The notes under the pieces are model-generated. The model worked only from the letters and a program-made list of their open reading frames with translations. It ran no database searches and was not told where the DNA came from. From JAMXLO01 sp036265005 (GTDB lineage Bacteria; Pseudomonadota; Alphaproteobacteria; Acetobacterales; Acetobacteraceae), in contig DATAPW010000390.1 of the NCBI GenBank assembly GCA_036265005.1, positions 31,880 through 95,879 on the forward strand: a DNA stretch of 64,000 nucleotides, given 5' to 3'. Positions 27,141 through 35,860 of this stretch are shown here, piece by piece (the first letter of the stretch is position 1; the number at the start of each line of letters is the position of its first letter). A program made the position numbers and the translations under genes.

Positions 27141-27856
27141 CACCGCTTCGCCTCGGGGTGAACGTCGATCACGTCGCCACCGTGCGCAATGCGCGCGGCG
27201 GGGCGCATCCGGATCCGCTGGACGCTGCACTGGCGGCGATCGCGGCGGGCGCCGATGGCATCACCATCCATCTGCGCGAGGATCGCCGGCACATTCGCGA
27301 CGATGACGTGCACCGCATCCGTGCGGCAATCGGCAAGCCGCTGAACCTGGAGATGGCCGCCACCGCCGAGATGACGGCGATTGCCTGCGCCGTGCGGCCG
27401 CACGCGAGTTGCCTGGTGCCGGAGAAGCGCGAGGAAGTCACCACCGAGGGCGGCCTGGACGTCGCCGGCAACATCGATGTGCTGCGCCCCGTCGTGGCAA
27501 TGCTGACGGCCGCCGGCATTCGCGTCTCGATGTTCATCGATCCGGATCCGGTGCAGCTGCATGCTTCGGCGGATATCGGCGCGGCGGTGGTCGAGCTGCA
27601 CACCGGCAGCTACGCCAAGGGCAAGCCGGGCGAACTGGATCGATTGCGCGCGGCGGCGGCGCTGACCATGTCGCTGGGCCTGGAGTGTCATGCCGGGCAC
27701 GGATTGACGTTCGACAATGTCGGGCCGGTTGCGGCGTTGTCCGAGGTGGTGGAGCTGAACATCGGGCATTTCCTGATCGGCCAGGCGATCATCGATGGCC
27801 TGCCCACGGTGGTGTCGCACATGAAGCGGCTGATGGCGCAGGCCCGCGCGGCATGA
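27137..27856 (+). CDS. pdxJ: Pyridoxine 5'-phosphate synthase
   Basis: A 239-residue TIM-barrel enzyme that makes pyridoxine 5'-phosphate from 1-deoxyxylulose 5-phosphate and 3-amino-2-oxopropyl phosphate, the step after PdxA. Conserved parts are LGVNVDHVATVRNARGG, ITIHLREDRRHI, CLVPEKREEVTTEGGL and the C-terminal GHGLTFDNV and ELNIGHFLIGQA. Its start overlaps pdxA and its stop overlaps the next start, both as ATGA, so the three are translated as a coupled unit. Confidence 0.96.
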   Translation: MTPLRLGVNVDHVATVRNARGGAHPDPLDAALAAIAAGADGITIHLREDRRHIRDDDVHRIRAAIGKPLNLEMAATAEMTAIACAVRPHASCLVPEKREEVTTEGGLDVAGNIDVLRPVVAMLTAAGIRVSMFIDPDPVQLHASADIGAAVVELHTGSYAKGKPGELDRLRAAAALTMSLGLECHAGHGLTFDNVGPVAALSEVVELNIGHFLIGQAIIDGLPTVVSHMKRLMAQARAA

Positions 27857-28266
27857 GCGTGGTGGCGGACAAGGAGGCGATCCGCGAGCTGCTGCATCGC
27901 TACTGCTTCTGCATGGACGAGGGACGGTTCGCCGAACTGGCTGCGCTGTTCGCGGAGGATGGCGAGTGGATCGCGCCGTATCGCACCGCGCGGGGGCCTG
28001 CGGATATTGCCGCCTGGCTGCAGCATTCGGTGCCGCCGCAGCCGCGCCGCATGCACTACGTGATGAACAGCATCATCGAATGCGACGGAGCGCACGCCAC
28101 GGCACGATCGAACTACCTGGTGATGGTCGAGGGCGCTGATGGTCCCGTACCGTCGGAGTGCGGCACGTATGCCGATGTGCTGATGCGGCAGGCGGATGGC
28201 TGGCGCTTCCAACGGCGGCAGCTGATCCATGCGTTTAAGGGCGAGATGGCATTGCGGCTGCCTTGA
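27853..28266 (+). CDS. SnoaL-like (NTF2-fold) protein
   Basis: A 137-residue single-domain protein. The N-terminal text EAIRELLHRYCFCMDEGRF and the AALFAEDGEW turn fit the SnoaL_4/NTF2-like cone fold, and residues around MHYVMNSIIECDGAHA are typical of that family. Members are cyclases, isomerases, small hydroxylating subunits or plain binders, so no reaction can be named. It overlaps pdxJ by four bases, which suggests coupled expression with vitamin B6 synthesis, although a B6 role for this family is not established. Confidence 0.75.
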   Translation: MSVVADKEAIRELLHRYCFCMDEGRFAELAALFAEDGEWIAPYRTARGPADIAAWLQHSVPPQPRRMHYVMNSIIECDGAHATARSNYLVMVEGADGPVPSECGTYADVLMRQADGWRFQRRQLIHAFKGEMALRLP

Positions 28267-28276
28267 GGTGGGTGGT

Positions 28277-28305
28277 GCGGAATGCGCTGCGCTTTTCCGC
28301 CCTAC
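28277..28305. repeat. Dispersed repeat family B (copy 2), carrying a stop codon
   Basis: On the minus strand it reads GTAGGGCGGAAAAGCGCAGC and then CATTCCGC. It matches the unit at 15464-15493 almost base for base. Its TAG (28302-28304) is the stop codon of the SMP-30 gene. It lies between convergent genes, so it could terminate from both sides. Confidence 0.65.
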
Positions 28306-29510
28306 CCCGGCGCTGCCCCCTGCGTCTGCACCTGCAGCATATAGATCGACTGGCTGGCGGTCATCAGCAGGTGATTGCGCTTCGGTCCGCCGAAGCAGAG
28401 ATTCGCACACACCTCCGGCAGGCGAATGCGTCCGATCAGCTTGCCCTGCGCGTTGTAAACCAGCACGCCGGCATAGCCGAGAGGCGCGTTGGAACTGCAC
28501 CACAGATTGCCGAACACATCGGCGCGCATGCCGTCAGGACCGCAATGCACACCATCCACTGTCATGTCGAGGAACTCGCGGCCGTTGGCAACCTTGCCGC
28601 CCTGCACATCGAATGCATGGATCGAACGCGTCCCACCCGAATGGCTATCGCCTGGCCCCTTGCCGGTGCTGATCACGTACAGCGTCTTGTAGTCCGGCGA
28701 GAAGCAGATGCCGTTCGGATCCTTCAGCTGATCCTCGGTGATCACCTGATCCAGTCTGCCATTCGGATCCCACCGATAGACCGCGTTCGGCAATTCCCGT
28801 TTGGTCCCTCCAAGCGCGCCGGCGTTCTCGGCACCGATGCGCGGGTTGAGCAGACTTTGCGGATTGGCCGGTCCGCCGGCATCATCCGGGTGGCCTTCCG
28901 ACAACGTGTCGCCATACGGCGGATCGGTGAACCAGATGCTGCCATCGGGATGCGGCACCAGGTCGTTCGGTGAATTCAGCGGCTTGCCGTCGAACTGGTC
29001 AGCGATCACCGTCATCGTGCCATCGTGCTCCCAGCGAATCACACGACGGAAGAAATCCTCAGTCGAGAGCTGGCGACCCTGGAAGTCGAACGAGTTGCCG
29101 TTGCTGTTGTTCGACGGCTTCCGGTACGCGCTGATGCGCCGATCGTCCCATAGCAGGCGAAATTGCGTGTTGCCCTGCACATCGCTGAATACGAAGTACT
29201 GTCCCTCGTTCGACCATGCAGGTCCTTCGGCCCAGAGGAAGCCGGTGGCGACACGATGGATCGCGGTGATGCCGAGAAGATATTGGCGGAATGACGGATC
29301 GATCACGACGATGTCGGGATCGGGATACATCTCCGGCGCTGCGTGACGATCCCATTGCCGCGGTGGATTGGTGATGACGGACGGTGGTGCCGCGGTCGCC
29401 GCGGTCGATGACTGAGCCAGCACCGAGGTCGGCGCCAGGGCCGCAGCACCGATCGTGCCAGCCAGCCCTTTGACAATGCTGCGCCTGGACGCTGTTGCGT
29501 TCCGGGTCAT
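28302..29510 (-). CDS. SMP-30/gluconolactonase-family protein, Tat-exported
   Basis: A 402-residue secreted six-bladed beta-propeller lactonase. The N-terminal SRRSIVKGLAGTIGAAAL is a Tat-type signal. Propeller metal-site regions are visible: WAEGPAW, LNSPNDLVPHPDGSIWFTDPPYG and DPNGICFSPDYKTLYV. Known members hydrolyse sugar lactones or organophosphates with a divalent metal. ATG 29510 follows GGGAGGAAACC closely; the longer frame is not needed. It lies downstream of a solute-binding protein gene in the same direction, which suggests handling of an imported compound. The substrate is unknown. Confidence 0.88.
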   Translation of the reverse strand: MTRNATASRRSIVKGLAGTIGAAALAPTSVLAQSSTAATAAPPSVITNPPRQWDRHAAPEMYPDPDIVVIDPSFRQYLLGITAIHRVATGFLWAEGPAWSNEGQYFVFSDVQGNTQFRLLWDDRRISAYRKPSNNSNGNSFDFQGRQLSTEDFFRRVIRWEHDGTMTVIADQFDGKPLNSPNDLVPHPDGSIWFTDPPYGDTLSEGHPDDAGGPANPQSLLNPRIGAENAGALGGTKRELPNAVYRWDPNGRLDQVITEDQLKDPNGICFSPDYKTLYVISTGKGPGDSHSGGTRSIHAFDVQGGKVANGREFLDMTVDGVHCGPDGMRADVFGNLWCSSNAPLGYAGVLVYNAQGKLIGRIRLPEVCANLCFGGPKRNHLLMTASQSIYMLQVQTQGAAPG

Positions 29511-29596
29511 GATGGTTTCCTCCCAATTGGTGGGCCGCATCCTATGATGCGGCCCACCTTATCGACACACAACTCCAGGAGAGTGGTGGTGGAAAC

Positions 29597-31111
29597 CTAC
29601 TTCCAGCTGCTGAGGAAGAAGCGCGGCAGCTCGTCCGGATACGGCTTGAAGTTGAGTTGCTTCGAATAACCGTAGGTCACCGTGTGGGTGAAGATCGGCA
29701 TCCATGAGGCCTTCTCGGTGATCAGCTTGATCGCCGCGCTGTATGCCTTGCGGCGCTGGTCCGGATCCACTGTCGCACTGCCGGCCTCCACCAGCTTCCT
29801 GATCTCCGGATCGCGCGTGTAGTCATTGCCGGTGAACGTGAAATAGTTCGGCAGGATGGCGGACACGTCATTGACCGAGTAGCTGCCCCACGACCCCATC
29901 TCCAACGGATTCTGGCCGGCGATCGATCGCTGCACCACGGCGCCCACCTGCATCATGGTGAGTTTCGCATGGATGCCGACCGCCGTCAGATAGCCTTGCA
30001 TCGCGCCAGCCCATTGCGGCAGGTCGTAGGTCACCAGTTCGGTGTCGAAGCCGTTCGGATAGCCCGCTTCGGCCAGCAGTTGCTTGGCCTTCGCCGGATC
30101 GTATGGATAGGGCACGGCCGCAGCGGCATCACAGCCGAACTGCGTGGGAAAGCACGGCGTGTCGATCGCGCGTGAGCCGCCCTGCATGAGCTGCTTCGCC
30201 ATGGTTGCACGATCCACCGCATAGAAGATCGCCTGGCGCACCTTCTGGTTGGTCAGCGGATTGTCGGCGCCGGTACGCCCGGCCGCATCGATGCTGAGAT
30301 ACTCGACCCGCATGGATTCCGCACGCGTGGCCTGCAGGTTCGGCATGCGGCCGACTGCCTCGAACTGGTCGGGACTGAACTTCCATATCCAGTCGGCGCG
30401 GCCACCGAGCAGTTCCGCCATCTCGGTGGCAGAGTCCGGCACCTCATGGATGACCAGCTTGGCGATCGCCGGCTTGCCCTTGGGACTGTCGGCGTAATAC
30501 CCGTCGTAGCGCTCCATATCGACTTCGGTGGCGCCGTTCACCTTGGTGATCTTGTACGGCCCGGCGCCGATCGGATGCTGCGAGTACTCCTGCGGACCGA
30601 CCTTTTCGCGATACGCCTTCGGCATGATGTACAGCGTCATCGCCATGTAATCGAGCGCCGCCGGAAACACGCGCTTCAGCTCGATGCGGACATGGGTGGG
30701 ATCAACCACGGTGGCGTGGTCCATGTACGAGTAGTTGCTCGGCGTGGAGACCTGCTTGTCGGCAAGCACCGAGTTGATGGTGTAGGCGACATCGTCCGCC
30801 GTCAGCTTGTCGCCGTTGTGGAAGGTCACGTTCGGTCGCAGGGTGAATTCGAGCGTCGTTTCGTCAACCCATTTGAATGATTCGGCGAGCAGCGGCTTGA
30901 TCTGCAACGTCTCGGGGTCGCGATAGACCAGCGAATCCCAGGCCTGGTGCCCAAGCACGATGCCGGTGCGAAGCTGATTGTAGTATGGCGTGACGTCGGG
31001 GACTGCGTCGCGCCAGGTGATGCGCAGCGTGTCGGCCGATTTCTGCGCCATGACGGGCGCGGCGACCGTCAGTCCCGCTGCCAGAATCACGCCACCGAGA
31101 ACCTTGCGCAT
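29597..31111 (-). CDS. Extracellular solute-binding protein, family 5
   Basis: A 504-residue periplasmic receptor of the peptide/nickel/opine ABC type. It has a Sec signal (MRKVLGGVILAAGLTVAAPVMA), then the family segments LRPNVTFHNGDKLTADDV, QHPIGAGPYKI and VRQAIFYAVDR. ATG 31111 has GGAGG about eight bases upstream; GTG 31114 is an alternative. No permease or ATPase gene is near it. Neighbouring amidases and a lactonase point to an amide or peptide-like nutrient, by context only. The gap to the lactonase gene is 86 bases. Confidence 0.88.
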   Translation of the reverse strand: MRKVLGGVILAAGLTVAAPVMAQKSADTLRITWRDAVPDVTPYYNQLRTGIVLGHQAWDSLVYRDPETLQIKPLLAESFKWVDETTLEFTLRPNVTFHNGDKLTADDVAYTINSVLADKQVSTPSNYSYMDHATVVDPTHVRIELKRVFPAALDYMAMTLYIMPKAYREKVGPQEYSQHPIGAGPYKITKVNGATEVDMERYDGYYADSPKGKPAIAKLVIHEVPDSATEMAELLGGRADWIWKFSPDQFEAVGRMPNLQATRAESMRVEYLSIDAAGRTGADNPLTNQKVRQAIFYAVDRATMAKQLMQGGSRAIDTPCFPTQFGCDAAAAVPYPYDPAKAKQLLAEAGYPNGFDTELVTYDLPQWAGAMQGYLTAVGIHAKLTMMQVGAVVQRSIAGQNPLEMGSWGSYSVNDVSAILPNYFTFTGNDYTRDPEIRKLVEAGSATVDPDQRRKAYSAAIKLITEKASWMPIFTHTVTYGYSKQLNFKPYPDELPRFFLSSWK

Positions 31112-31184
31112 CACCCTGCCTCCCTCTGCCCTGCCGGATGGCAGCGTAGTGCAGGTTCAGGTGGACGGGAACCGCACTCCCGTT

Positions 31185-32630
31185 TCAGTCCCAACCGCTT
31201 GGCGGCACAAATCCCTGCCATGCCTTCTCCAGAAGCCGGGCAAGCTGGATCGTGCCTCGGTCGCCGTATTGCGGTCCGACGATCTGCACGCCGACCGGCA
31301 GGCCCGAGGGTGCGAAACCAAGTGGCGCGACAGTGGCCGGCAGCAGGTAGAAGCCCGAGATACCCGCCCAGAACATCTGGTCGGTCGCCGGCACGCGATG
31401 CCCGTTCAGCGGGATCGTGCGTTCCCAGCGCTCGCCTGCATGGTCATGCGGTACCGCGGGACTGGCGGCGGCCGGGCACAGGAACACGTCCCAATCCTGA
31501 AAGAACGCCGCCCAGGCACGACGCATGCGTTGCCGCGTCTCGTTGCCGATGATGAAGTCGCGATGCGTCATGCTGATGCCGCGTGCCATCATCGCGTAAT
31601 AGCTCTCGTCGCCGTTCGGCAACCGCGCCGCTTCGTTGCGCCAGTGTCGCATGCCGGCGGCATCGGTGCGCCCACTGGTGGTGGCGCGCAGCAGTTCGAT
31701 GAACAGGCGATGGCCCTCGGCCAGGTCGAAATCCGGCCGCGCCGTCAGGCTCACCTTGGCGCCCTGCCGGCGTAGGAAGGTCGCAAGTTCATCGAGCCTG
31801 CCGGTGATCGAGGCATCGACCTCCGACAGCGGATGGTCGGTCATCACCGCGACGCGCAGTCCCTTGAATGCCGCCTGTCGCGGCGGCGGCAGGTTGAGCC
31901 GCCAACCGGTTTCGATCGGCTCCGGGCCGGCCATCACGTCGAGCGCAACGGCCAGGTCGTCGGCCGACCGCGCCAGCGGACCGATCACCGAAATGTCCGA
32001 CTGCGCGACATTGCCGTTCAGCGAATGGCCCAGCGGCGGGCAGATGCCCCAGGTCGGCTTGTGGCCATAGACGCCGCAGTAATGCGCCGGATTGCGGATC
32101 GATGAACCGATGTCGCTGCCGGCCTCGATCCCGGTCAGGCCGGCGGCCAGTGCCGCGGCCGCGCCACCGGATGAACCGCCAGGCGACAGCGCGAGGTCCC
32201 ACGGATTGTTGGTCGTGCCGTATATCGCATTGTAGCTCTGCCAATCCGCCAGCAGCAGCGGCACGTTGGTCTTGCCGAACAGCACCACACCGGCGTCGAG
32301 CAACCGGTCCACTGCCAGCGCGTTGTGCGTGGCGATGACGTCCTTCTGCGCCGGCACGCCCCAGGTGGTCGGCAGCCCGGCAATGTCAAAGCTTTCCTTG
32401 ATCGTCATCGGCACGCCGAGCAGCGGGCCCCTGGCACCCTGTTTGCGCCGCCGGTCCAGCGTACGCGCACGCTTGCGGGCGCGCTCGAAGTCGCGCACCA
32501 CCACGGCATTGATCCGCCCATCATGGCGTTCGACCCGGGCGATATAATGGTCGAGCAGTTCCACGCAGCCGATGTCGCCACGCCTCACCAGTGACGCCAG
32601 GCGTTTGGCCGACAGGAACGTGGGGTCCAT
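31185..32630 (-). CDS. Amidase-signature hydrolase (copy 1)
   Basis: A 481-residue amidase-signature enzyme with the Ser-cisSer-Lys triad: Lys in MTIKESFDIAG, the cis-Ser in SPGGSSGGAAAAL, and the nucleophile Ser in GSDIGSSIRNPA. It hydrolyses carboxamides or related acyl-nitrogen bonds; the natural substrate cannot be read from sequence. ATG 32630 fits the family start. It lies ten bases from the stop of a close paralogue that shares long identical stretches (LLDHYIARVER, NAVVVRDF), showing tandem duplication. Confidence 0.9.
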   Translation of the reverse strand: MDPTFLSAKRLASLVRRGDIGCVELLDHYIARVERHDGRINAVVVRDFERARKRARTLDRRRKQGARGPLLGVPMTIKESFDIAGLPTTWGVPAQKDVIATHNALAVDRLLDAGVVLFGKTNVPLLLADWQSYNAIYGTTNNPWDLALSPGGSSGGAAAALAAGLTGIEAGSDIGSSIRNPAHYCGVYGHKPTWGICPPLGHSLNGNVAQSDISVIGPLARSADDLAVALDVMAGPEPIETGWRLNLPPPRQAAFKGLRVAVMTDHPLSEVDASITGRLDELATFLRRQGAKVSLTARPDFDLAEGHRLFIELLRATTSGRTDAAGMRHWRNEAARLPNGDESYYAMMARGISMTHRDFIIGNETRQRMRRAWAAFFQDWDVFLCPAAASPAVPHDHAGERWERTIPLNGHRVPATDQMFWAGISGFYLLPATVAPLGFAPSGLPVGVQIVGPQYGDRGTIQLARLLEKAWQGFVPPSGWD

Positions 32631-32640
32631 GAGTGCCCCG

Positions 32641-34089
32641 TCACTCCCAACCGGGCGGCGGAACGAACTGGCGCCAGTGGCGTTCCAGCAGGCCGGCAAC
32701 ATGGATCGTGGTGCGGTCGCCGTACAGCGGCCCGACAATCTGCACGCCGATCGGCAGTCCGGCCGAGGTCGTCCCGATCGGCGCGGTCGAGGCAGGAAGA
32801 TGATACGCGCAGGTGACACCGGGCCAGAACAGCATGTCGTCGTACGGGATGGTGCGGCCATTCACCGTCACATGCCGTTCCCAGGGCTCGCCCTGCTGCA
32901 TATGCGGCAGCGCCGCCGTGGCGATCACCGGGCACAGCAGCACGTCCCAGTCCTGGAAGAACGCACCCCAGGCACGACGAAGCTGGAACCGCCGCTCGTT
33001 CACGCGCAGCCAGTCGCGATGCGTCATGTCCACGGTGCGCAGCATGATCGCTTCAGGGCGCATGTCGTCGGCCGCGTGACGCGCTGCGGCTTCACGCATC
33101 CGAACCAGCTTGTCCTCGGTCAGGCGCGCGCTCAATGCCGTATTGAGCAGCTTCAGGTAGATGTGGAACGCCTCGGTCGCATCGAATTCCGGACGCGCGG
33201 TGCGGCTGACCTGCGCGCCCTCGCGTTCCAGGAAGTCGGCCAGCGCTTCGATAGCCCCGGTGGTCTCGGTGTCGGTCGCCTGACCCGGCTGGCTCGACCA
33301 GACCGCCACGCGCAGGTCGGCAAGGCGCGCCGCGCGCGGCGGCGGCAGCGGGGTCGCCAGTGCGGTTTCCGCCGGGTCTGGCCCGGCGATCACGTCCAGT
33401 GCGAGCGCGAGATCGGTCGCCGACCGCGCCAGTGGACCGATGACCGAGATATCGGTCATCGCCGCGACCACGCTGAGTGCATGACCGCGCGACGGGCACA
33501 GCCCCCAGGTCGGCTTGTGGCCGAACACGCCGCAATAATGTGCCGGCACGCGGATCGATCCGCCGATGTCGCTGCCGATTTCCAAACCAGCGAATCCTGC
33601 CGCCATGGACGCGGCGGCGCCACCCGATGAACCACCGGGCGTATGAGCGAGGTTCCATGGGTTGGCGGTCGCGCCGTATATCGGATTGTAGCTCTGCCAG
33701 TCCGCCAGGCTCACCGGCACATTGGTCTTGCCGAATACCACGGCACCGGCCGAGGACAGACGCTGGATCGCCAGCGCGTCCTCGGCGGCGACGTTGTTGC
33801 GATACTCCTCGAAGCCCCAGGTGCTGCGCAGGCCGGCGACGTTGAAGCTCTCCTTCACCGTCATCGGCACGCCGAACAGCGGGCCGGCACGCCCGTCGCG
33901 CCGCTGCTGGTCGAGCATGCGGGCACGATCGCGCGCGCGGTCGAAGTCGCGCACCACAACGGCATTGGTCCGGTCATCGAGCCGCTCGACGCGGGCGATA
34001 TAGTGGTCGAGCAGCTCGAGGCAGCCGATGGCGCCGTTCCGCACGAGTTCGGCGAGGCGCCAGGCCGGGAGGAAAGCCAGCTCCGTCAT
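32641..34089 (-). CDS. Amidase-signature hydrolase (copy 2)
   Basis: A 482-residue paralogue of the downstream amidase. The catalytic residues are present: Lys in MTVKESFNVAG, Ser in TPGGSSGGAAAS, and Ser in GSDIGGSIRVPA. This copy keeps the more usual GGS in place of GSS at the nucleophile. The two copies differ in the middle and C-terminal parts that line the substrate pocket, so they may take different amides. Its ATG at 34089 overlaps the stop of the upstream SDR gene by four bases, indicating coupled translation. Confidence 0.9.
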   Translation of the reverse strand: MTELAFLPAWRLAELVRNGAIGCLELLDHYIARVERLDDRTNAVVVRDFDRARDRARMLDQQRRDGRAGPLFGVPMTVKESFNVAGLRSTWGFEEYRNNVAAEDALAIQRLSSAGAVVFGKTNVPVSLADWQSYNPIYGATANPWNLAHTPGGSSGGAAASMAAGFAGLEIGSDIGGSIRVPAHYCGVFGHKPTWGLCPSRGHALSVVAAMTDISVIGPLARSATDLALALDVIAGPDPAETALATPLPPPRAARLADLRVAVWSSQPGQATDTETTGAIEALADFLEREGAQVSRTARPEFDATEAFHIYLKLLNTALSARLTEDKLVRMREAAARHAADDMRPEAIMLRTVDMTHRDWLRVNERRFQLRRAWGAFFQDWDVLLCPVIATAALPHMQQGEPWERHVTVNGRTIPYDDMLFWPGVTCAYHLPASTAPIGTTSAGLPIGVQIVGPLYGDRTTIHVAGLLERHWRQFVPPPGWE

Positions 34090-34868
34090 GTGCTGGACGA
34101 GTTGAAGTTGCCGCCGTCCAGCAGCAGGTTCTGTCCGACGATGAAGCCGATATTGGCGGAGCACAGGAAGGCGCACGCGTCGCCGAATTCGGCCGGATTG
34201 CCGACACGGCCGGTCGGCGAGTTCTTCGCACGCTCCTGCACCAGCTCATCGACCGGGCGATTGGACGCACGCGCCGCTTCCTGGAATCCGCCGCGCAGCC
34301 GGTCGGTGAGGAACGGCCCGGGCAGGATGTTGTTGATGATGACGTTGTGATGGGCGATCTGCCGCGCCAGGCCAGCGACGAAACCGGTCAGCCCGGCGCG
34401 CGCGCCGTTGCTCATGCCAAGCTCCGGGATCGGCGACTTCACGGAGGCCGAGGTGATGTTGACGATGCGGCCGAACTTGCGCCCGATCATGCCGTCCACC
34501 ACCGCCTTGATCATGAAGATCGGCGCCAGCATGTTGGCATCGACCGCCTTGATCCAGTCGTCGCGACCCCACTCACGAAAATCGCCACGCGGCGGACCGC
34601 CGGCGTTGTTCACCAGGATGTCGGCCTGCGGACACGCCGCCAGCGCCGCGGCGCGGCCGGCTTCGGTGGTGATGTCGCCGGGCACCGGCGTCACCTTCGC
34701 GCCGGTCGCCTTGCGGATTTCATCGGCGGTGCGCTCCAGGTCAGCGGCGGTGCGCGCGGTGATGACCACCTCGACGCCCTCGCGCGCCAGCGACATGGCG
34801 CAGGCGCGGCCAAGGCCCTTGCTGGCCGCGCAGACGATTGCTTTCTTGCCCTTGAGCCCGAGATCCAT
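34086..34868 (-). CDS. SDR-family protein lacking the Tyr-x3-Lys motif
   Basis: A 260-residue short-chain dehydrogenase fold. The nucleotide-binding part is normal (CAASKGLGRACAMSLA; NNAGG at about residue 87; ITSASVKSPIPE). At the place where active SDRs have Tyr-x-x-x-Lys, the sequence reads GMSNGARAGLTGF, so both the Tyr and the Lys are replaced. A known side branch of FabG-like SDRs carries this SNGAR text, so it is not a local mutation. It may bind NAD(P)H with another catalytic arrangement or have a non-redox role. It is first in the SDR-amidase-amidase unit. Confidence 0.85.
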   Translation of the reverse strand: MDLGLKGKKAIVCAASKGLGRACAMSLAREGVEVVITARTAADLERTADEIRKATGAKVTPVPGDITTEAGRAAALAACPQADILVNNAGGPPRGDFREWGRDDWIKAVDANMLAPIFMIKAVVDGMIGRKFGRIVNITSASVKSPIPELGMSNGARAGLTGFVAGLARQIAHHNVIINNILPGPFLTDRLRGGFQEAARASNRPVDELVQERAKNSPTGRVGNPAEFGDACAFLCSANIGFIVGQNLLLDGGNFNSSST

Positions 34869-34943
34869 CGTTCCGTTCCTCCCTATCGTGTGTACGCGGC
34901 CCTGCGTCAGGTCCGGCCGCGTCCGGTCATGACGATGAATGCT

Positions 34944-35384
34944 TCATCGTTCCACGGCAATCGTCTGCAACACCGCCCGCGATGCCTCCGGCACGGAGAT
35001 CGGGCGCTGCGTCGCACGCTCGACGAATACGTGCACGAAATATCCCTCCGCCGCCGCCACGTCATCGTCGTTGCGGAACACGCCAACCTCGTAGCGCACC
35101 GAACTGCCGCCGATGCGGGCCACGCGCACACCGACCGCGATCCGATCCGGAAACGCCACCGAACTGTGATAGCGGCACATCACCTCGGCCACCACGCAAT
35201 GCACCGGTCCGTCCAGCAGATCCACCACGCCGCTGCTCATTTCGAAATATGTCACCGCGGTATCGAAGAATGAAAAGTAGTTCACGTTGTTCACATGGCG
35301 GAATACATCGTTGTCCATCCATCGCGTGGTGATGAGATGGAACCAGCGATAATCGGCACGGCGGCCCGGAGGTTGGCGGCTCAT
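34944..35384 (-). CDS. Acyl-CoA thioesterase, 4-hydroxybenzoyl-CoA thioesterase fold
   Basis: A 146-residue hot-dog fold protein of the YbgC/FadM type. The catalytic Asp is expected in RWMDNDVFRHVNNVNYF, the family signature near residue 22. The core continues FFDTAVTYFEM and the strand VRVARIGGSSVRYEVG. It hydrolyses acyl-CoA to the free acid. It lies 75 bases upstream of the SDR gene in the same direction and may be part of that unit. ATG 35384 has no clear Shine-Dalgarno sequence. Confidence 0.87.
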   Translation of the reverse strand: MSRQPPGRRADYRWFHLITTRWMDNDVFRHVNNVNYFSFFDTAVTYFEMSSGVVDLLDGPVHCVVAEVMCRYHSSVAFPDRIAVGVRVARIGGSSVRYEVGVFRNDDDVAAAEGYFVHVFVERATQRPISVPEASRAVLQTIAVER

Positions 35385-35394
35385 GGAGGGTTCA

Positions 35395-35427
35395 GCCTGG
35401 GGTCAGGGGTCGGCCTGGGGTCAGGGG
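35395..35427. repeat. Short tandem duplication between divergent genes
   Basis: GCCTGGGGTCAGGGG occurs at 35395-35409 and again at 35413-35427, an 18-base period. It lies in the 101-base region between the divergent thioesterase and copC genes. It could hold duplicated operator sites, but nothing else supports a function. Confidence 0.5.
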
Positions 35428-35485
35428 CAATTGCGTTCCGGCGACTGATAGCCGATAGAGGCGCGCCCGAACAGGAGGGGCCCCA

Positions 35486-35857
35486 TTGCTGCACCGGCTC
35501 TCGCACCGAATCACCGTCATGGCGCTGCTCGGCAGCGCGCTGGCGCCGTCATCCGCCATGGCGCACGCCATCCTGCAACAAAGTCAGCCCCCGGCCGGCG
35601 GCAGCGTGCCGGAGGGCAAGGTGGACATGTCGTTCACCTACAATAGCCGGGTGGATCGCGCACGCTCGCGCCTGACCCTCACCAACCCGGACCACAAGCA
35701 GATCGTGCTGACGATCCGTGACGATGGCCCGGCCAATATCATCGATACCAGCGCCGACCTGAATAAGCCCGGTGCCTATGTCGTGCGCTGGCAGGTCCTG
35801 GCGGTGGATGGCCACATCACTCGTGGCGATGTACCCTTTACTGTTACGGGCCCGTAG
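35486..35857 (+). CDS. copC: CopC-like periplasmic copper-binding protein
   Basis: A 123-residue protein with a signal peptide that cleaves before HAILQQSQPP, so the mature protein begins with His1, a copper ligand in CopC. The C-terminal WQVLAVDGHITRGDVPFTV holds the second His of the Cu(II) site. The Met-rich Cu(I) site of long CopC forms is absent, so this is the Cu(II)-only type. The start is taken as TTG at 35486 because GGAGGGG lies five bases upstream; the in-frame ATG at 35519 is a weaker choice. It precedes copD by three bases. Confidence 0.88.
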   Translation: MLHRLSHRITVMALLGSALAPSSAMAHAILQQSQPPAGGSVPEGKVDMSFTYNSRVDRARSRLTLTNPDHKQIVLTIRDDGPANIIDTSADLNKPGAYVVRWQVLAVDGHITRGDVPFTVTGP

Positions 35858-35860
35858 CGC

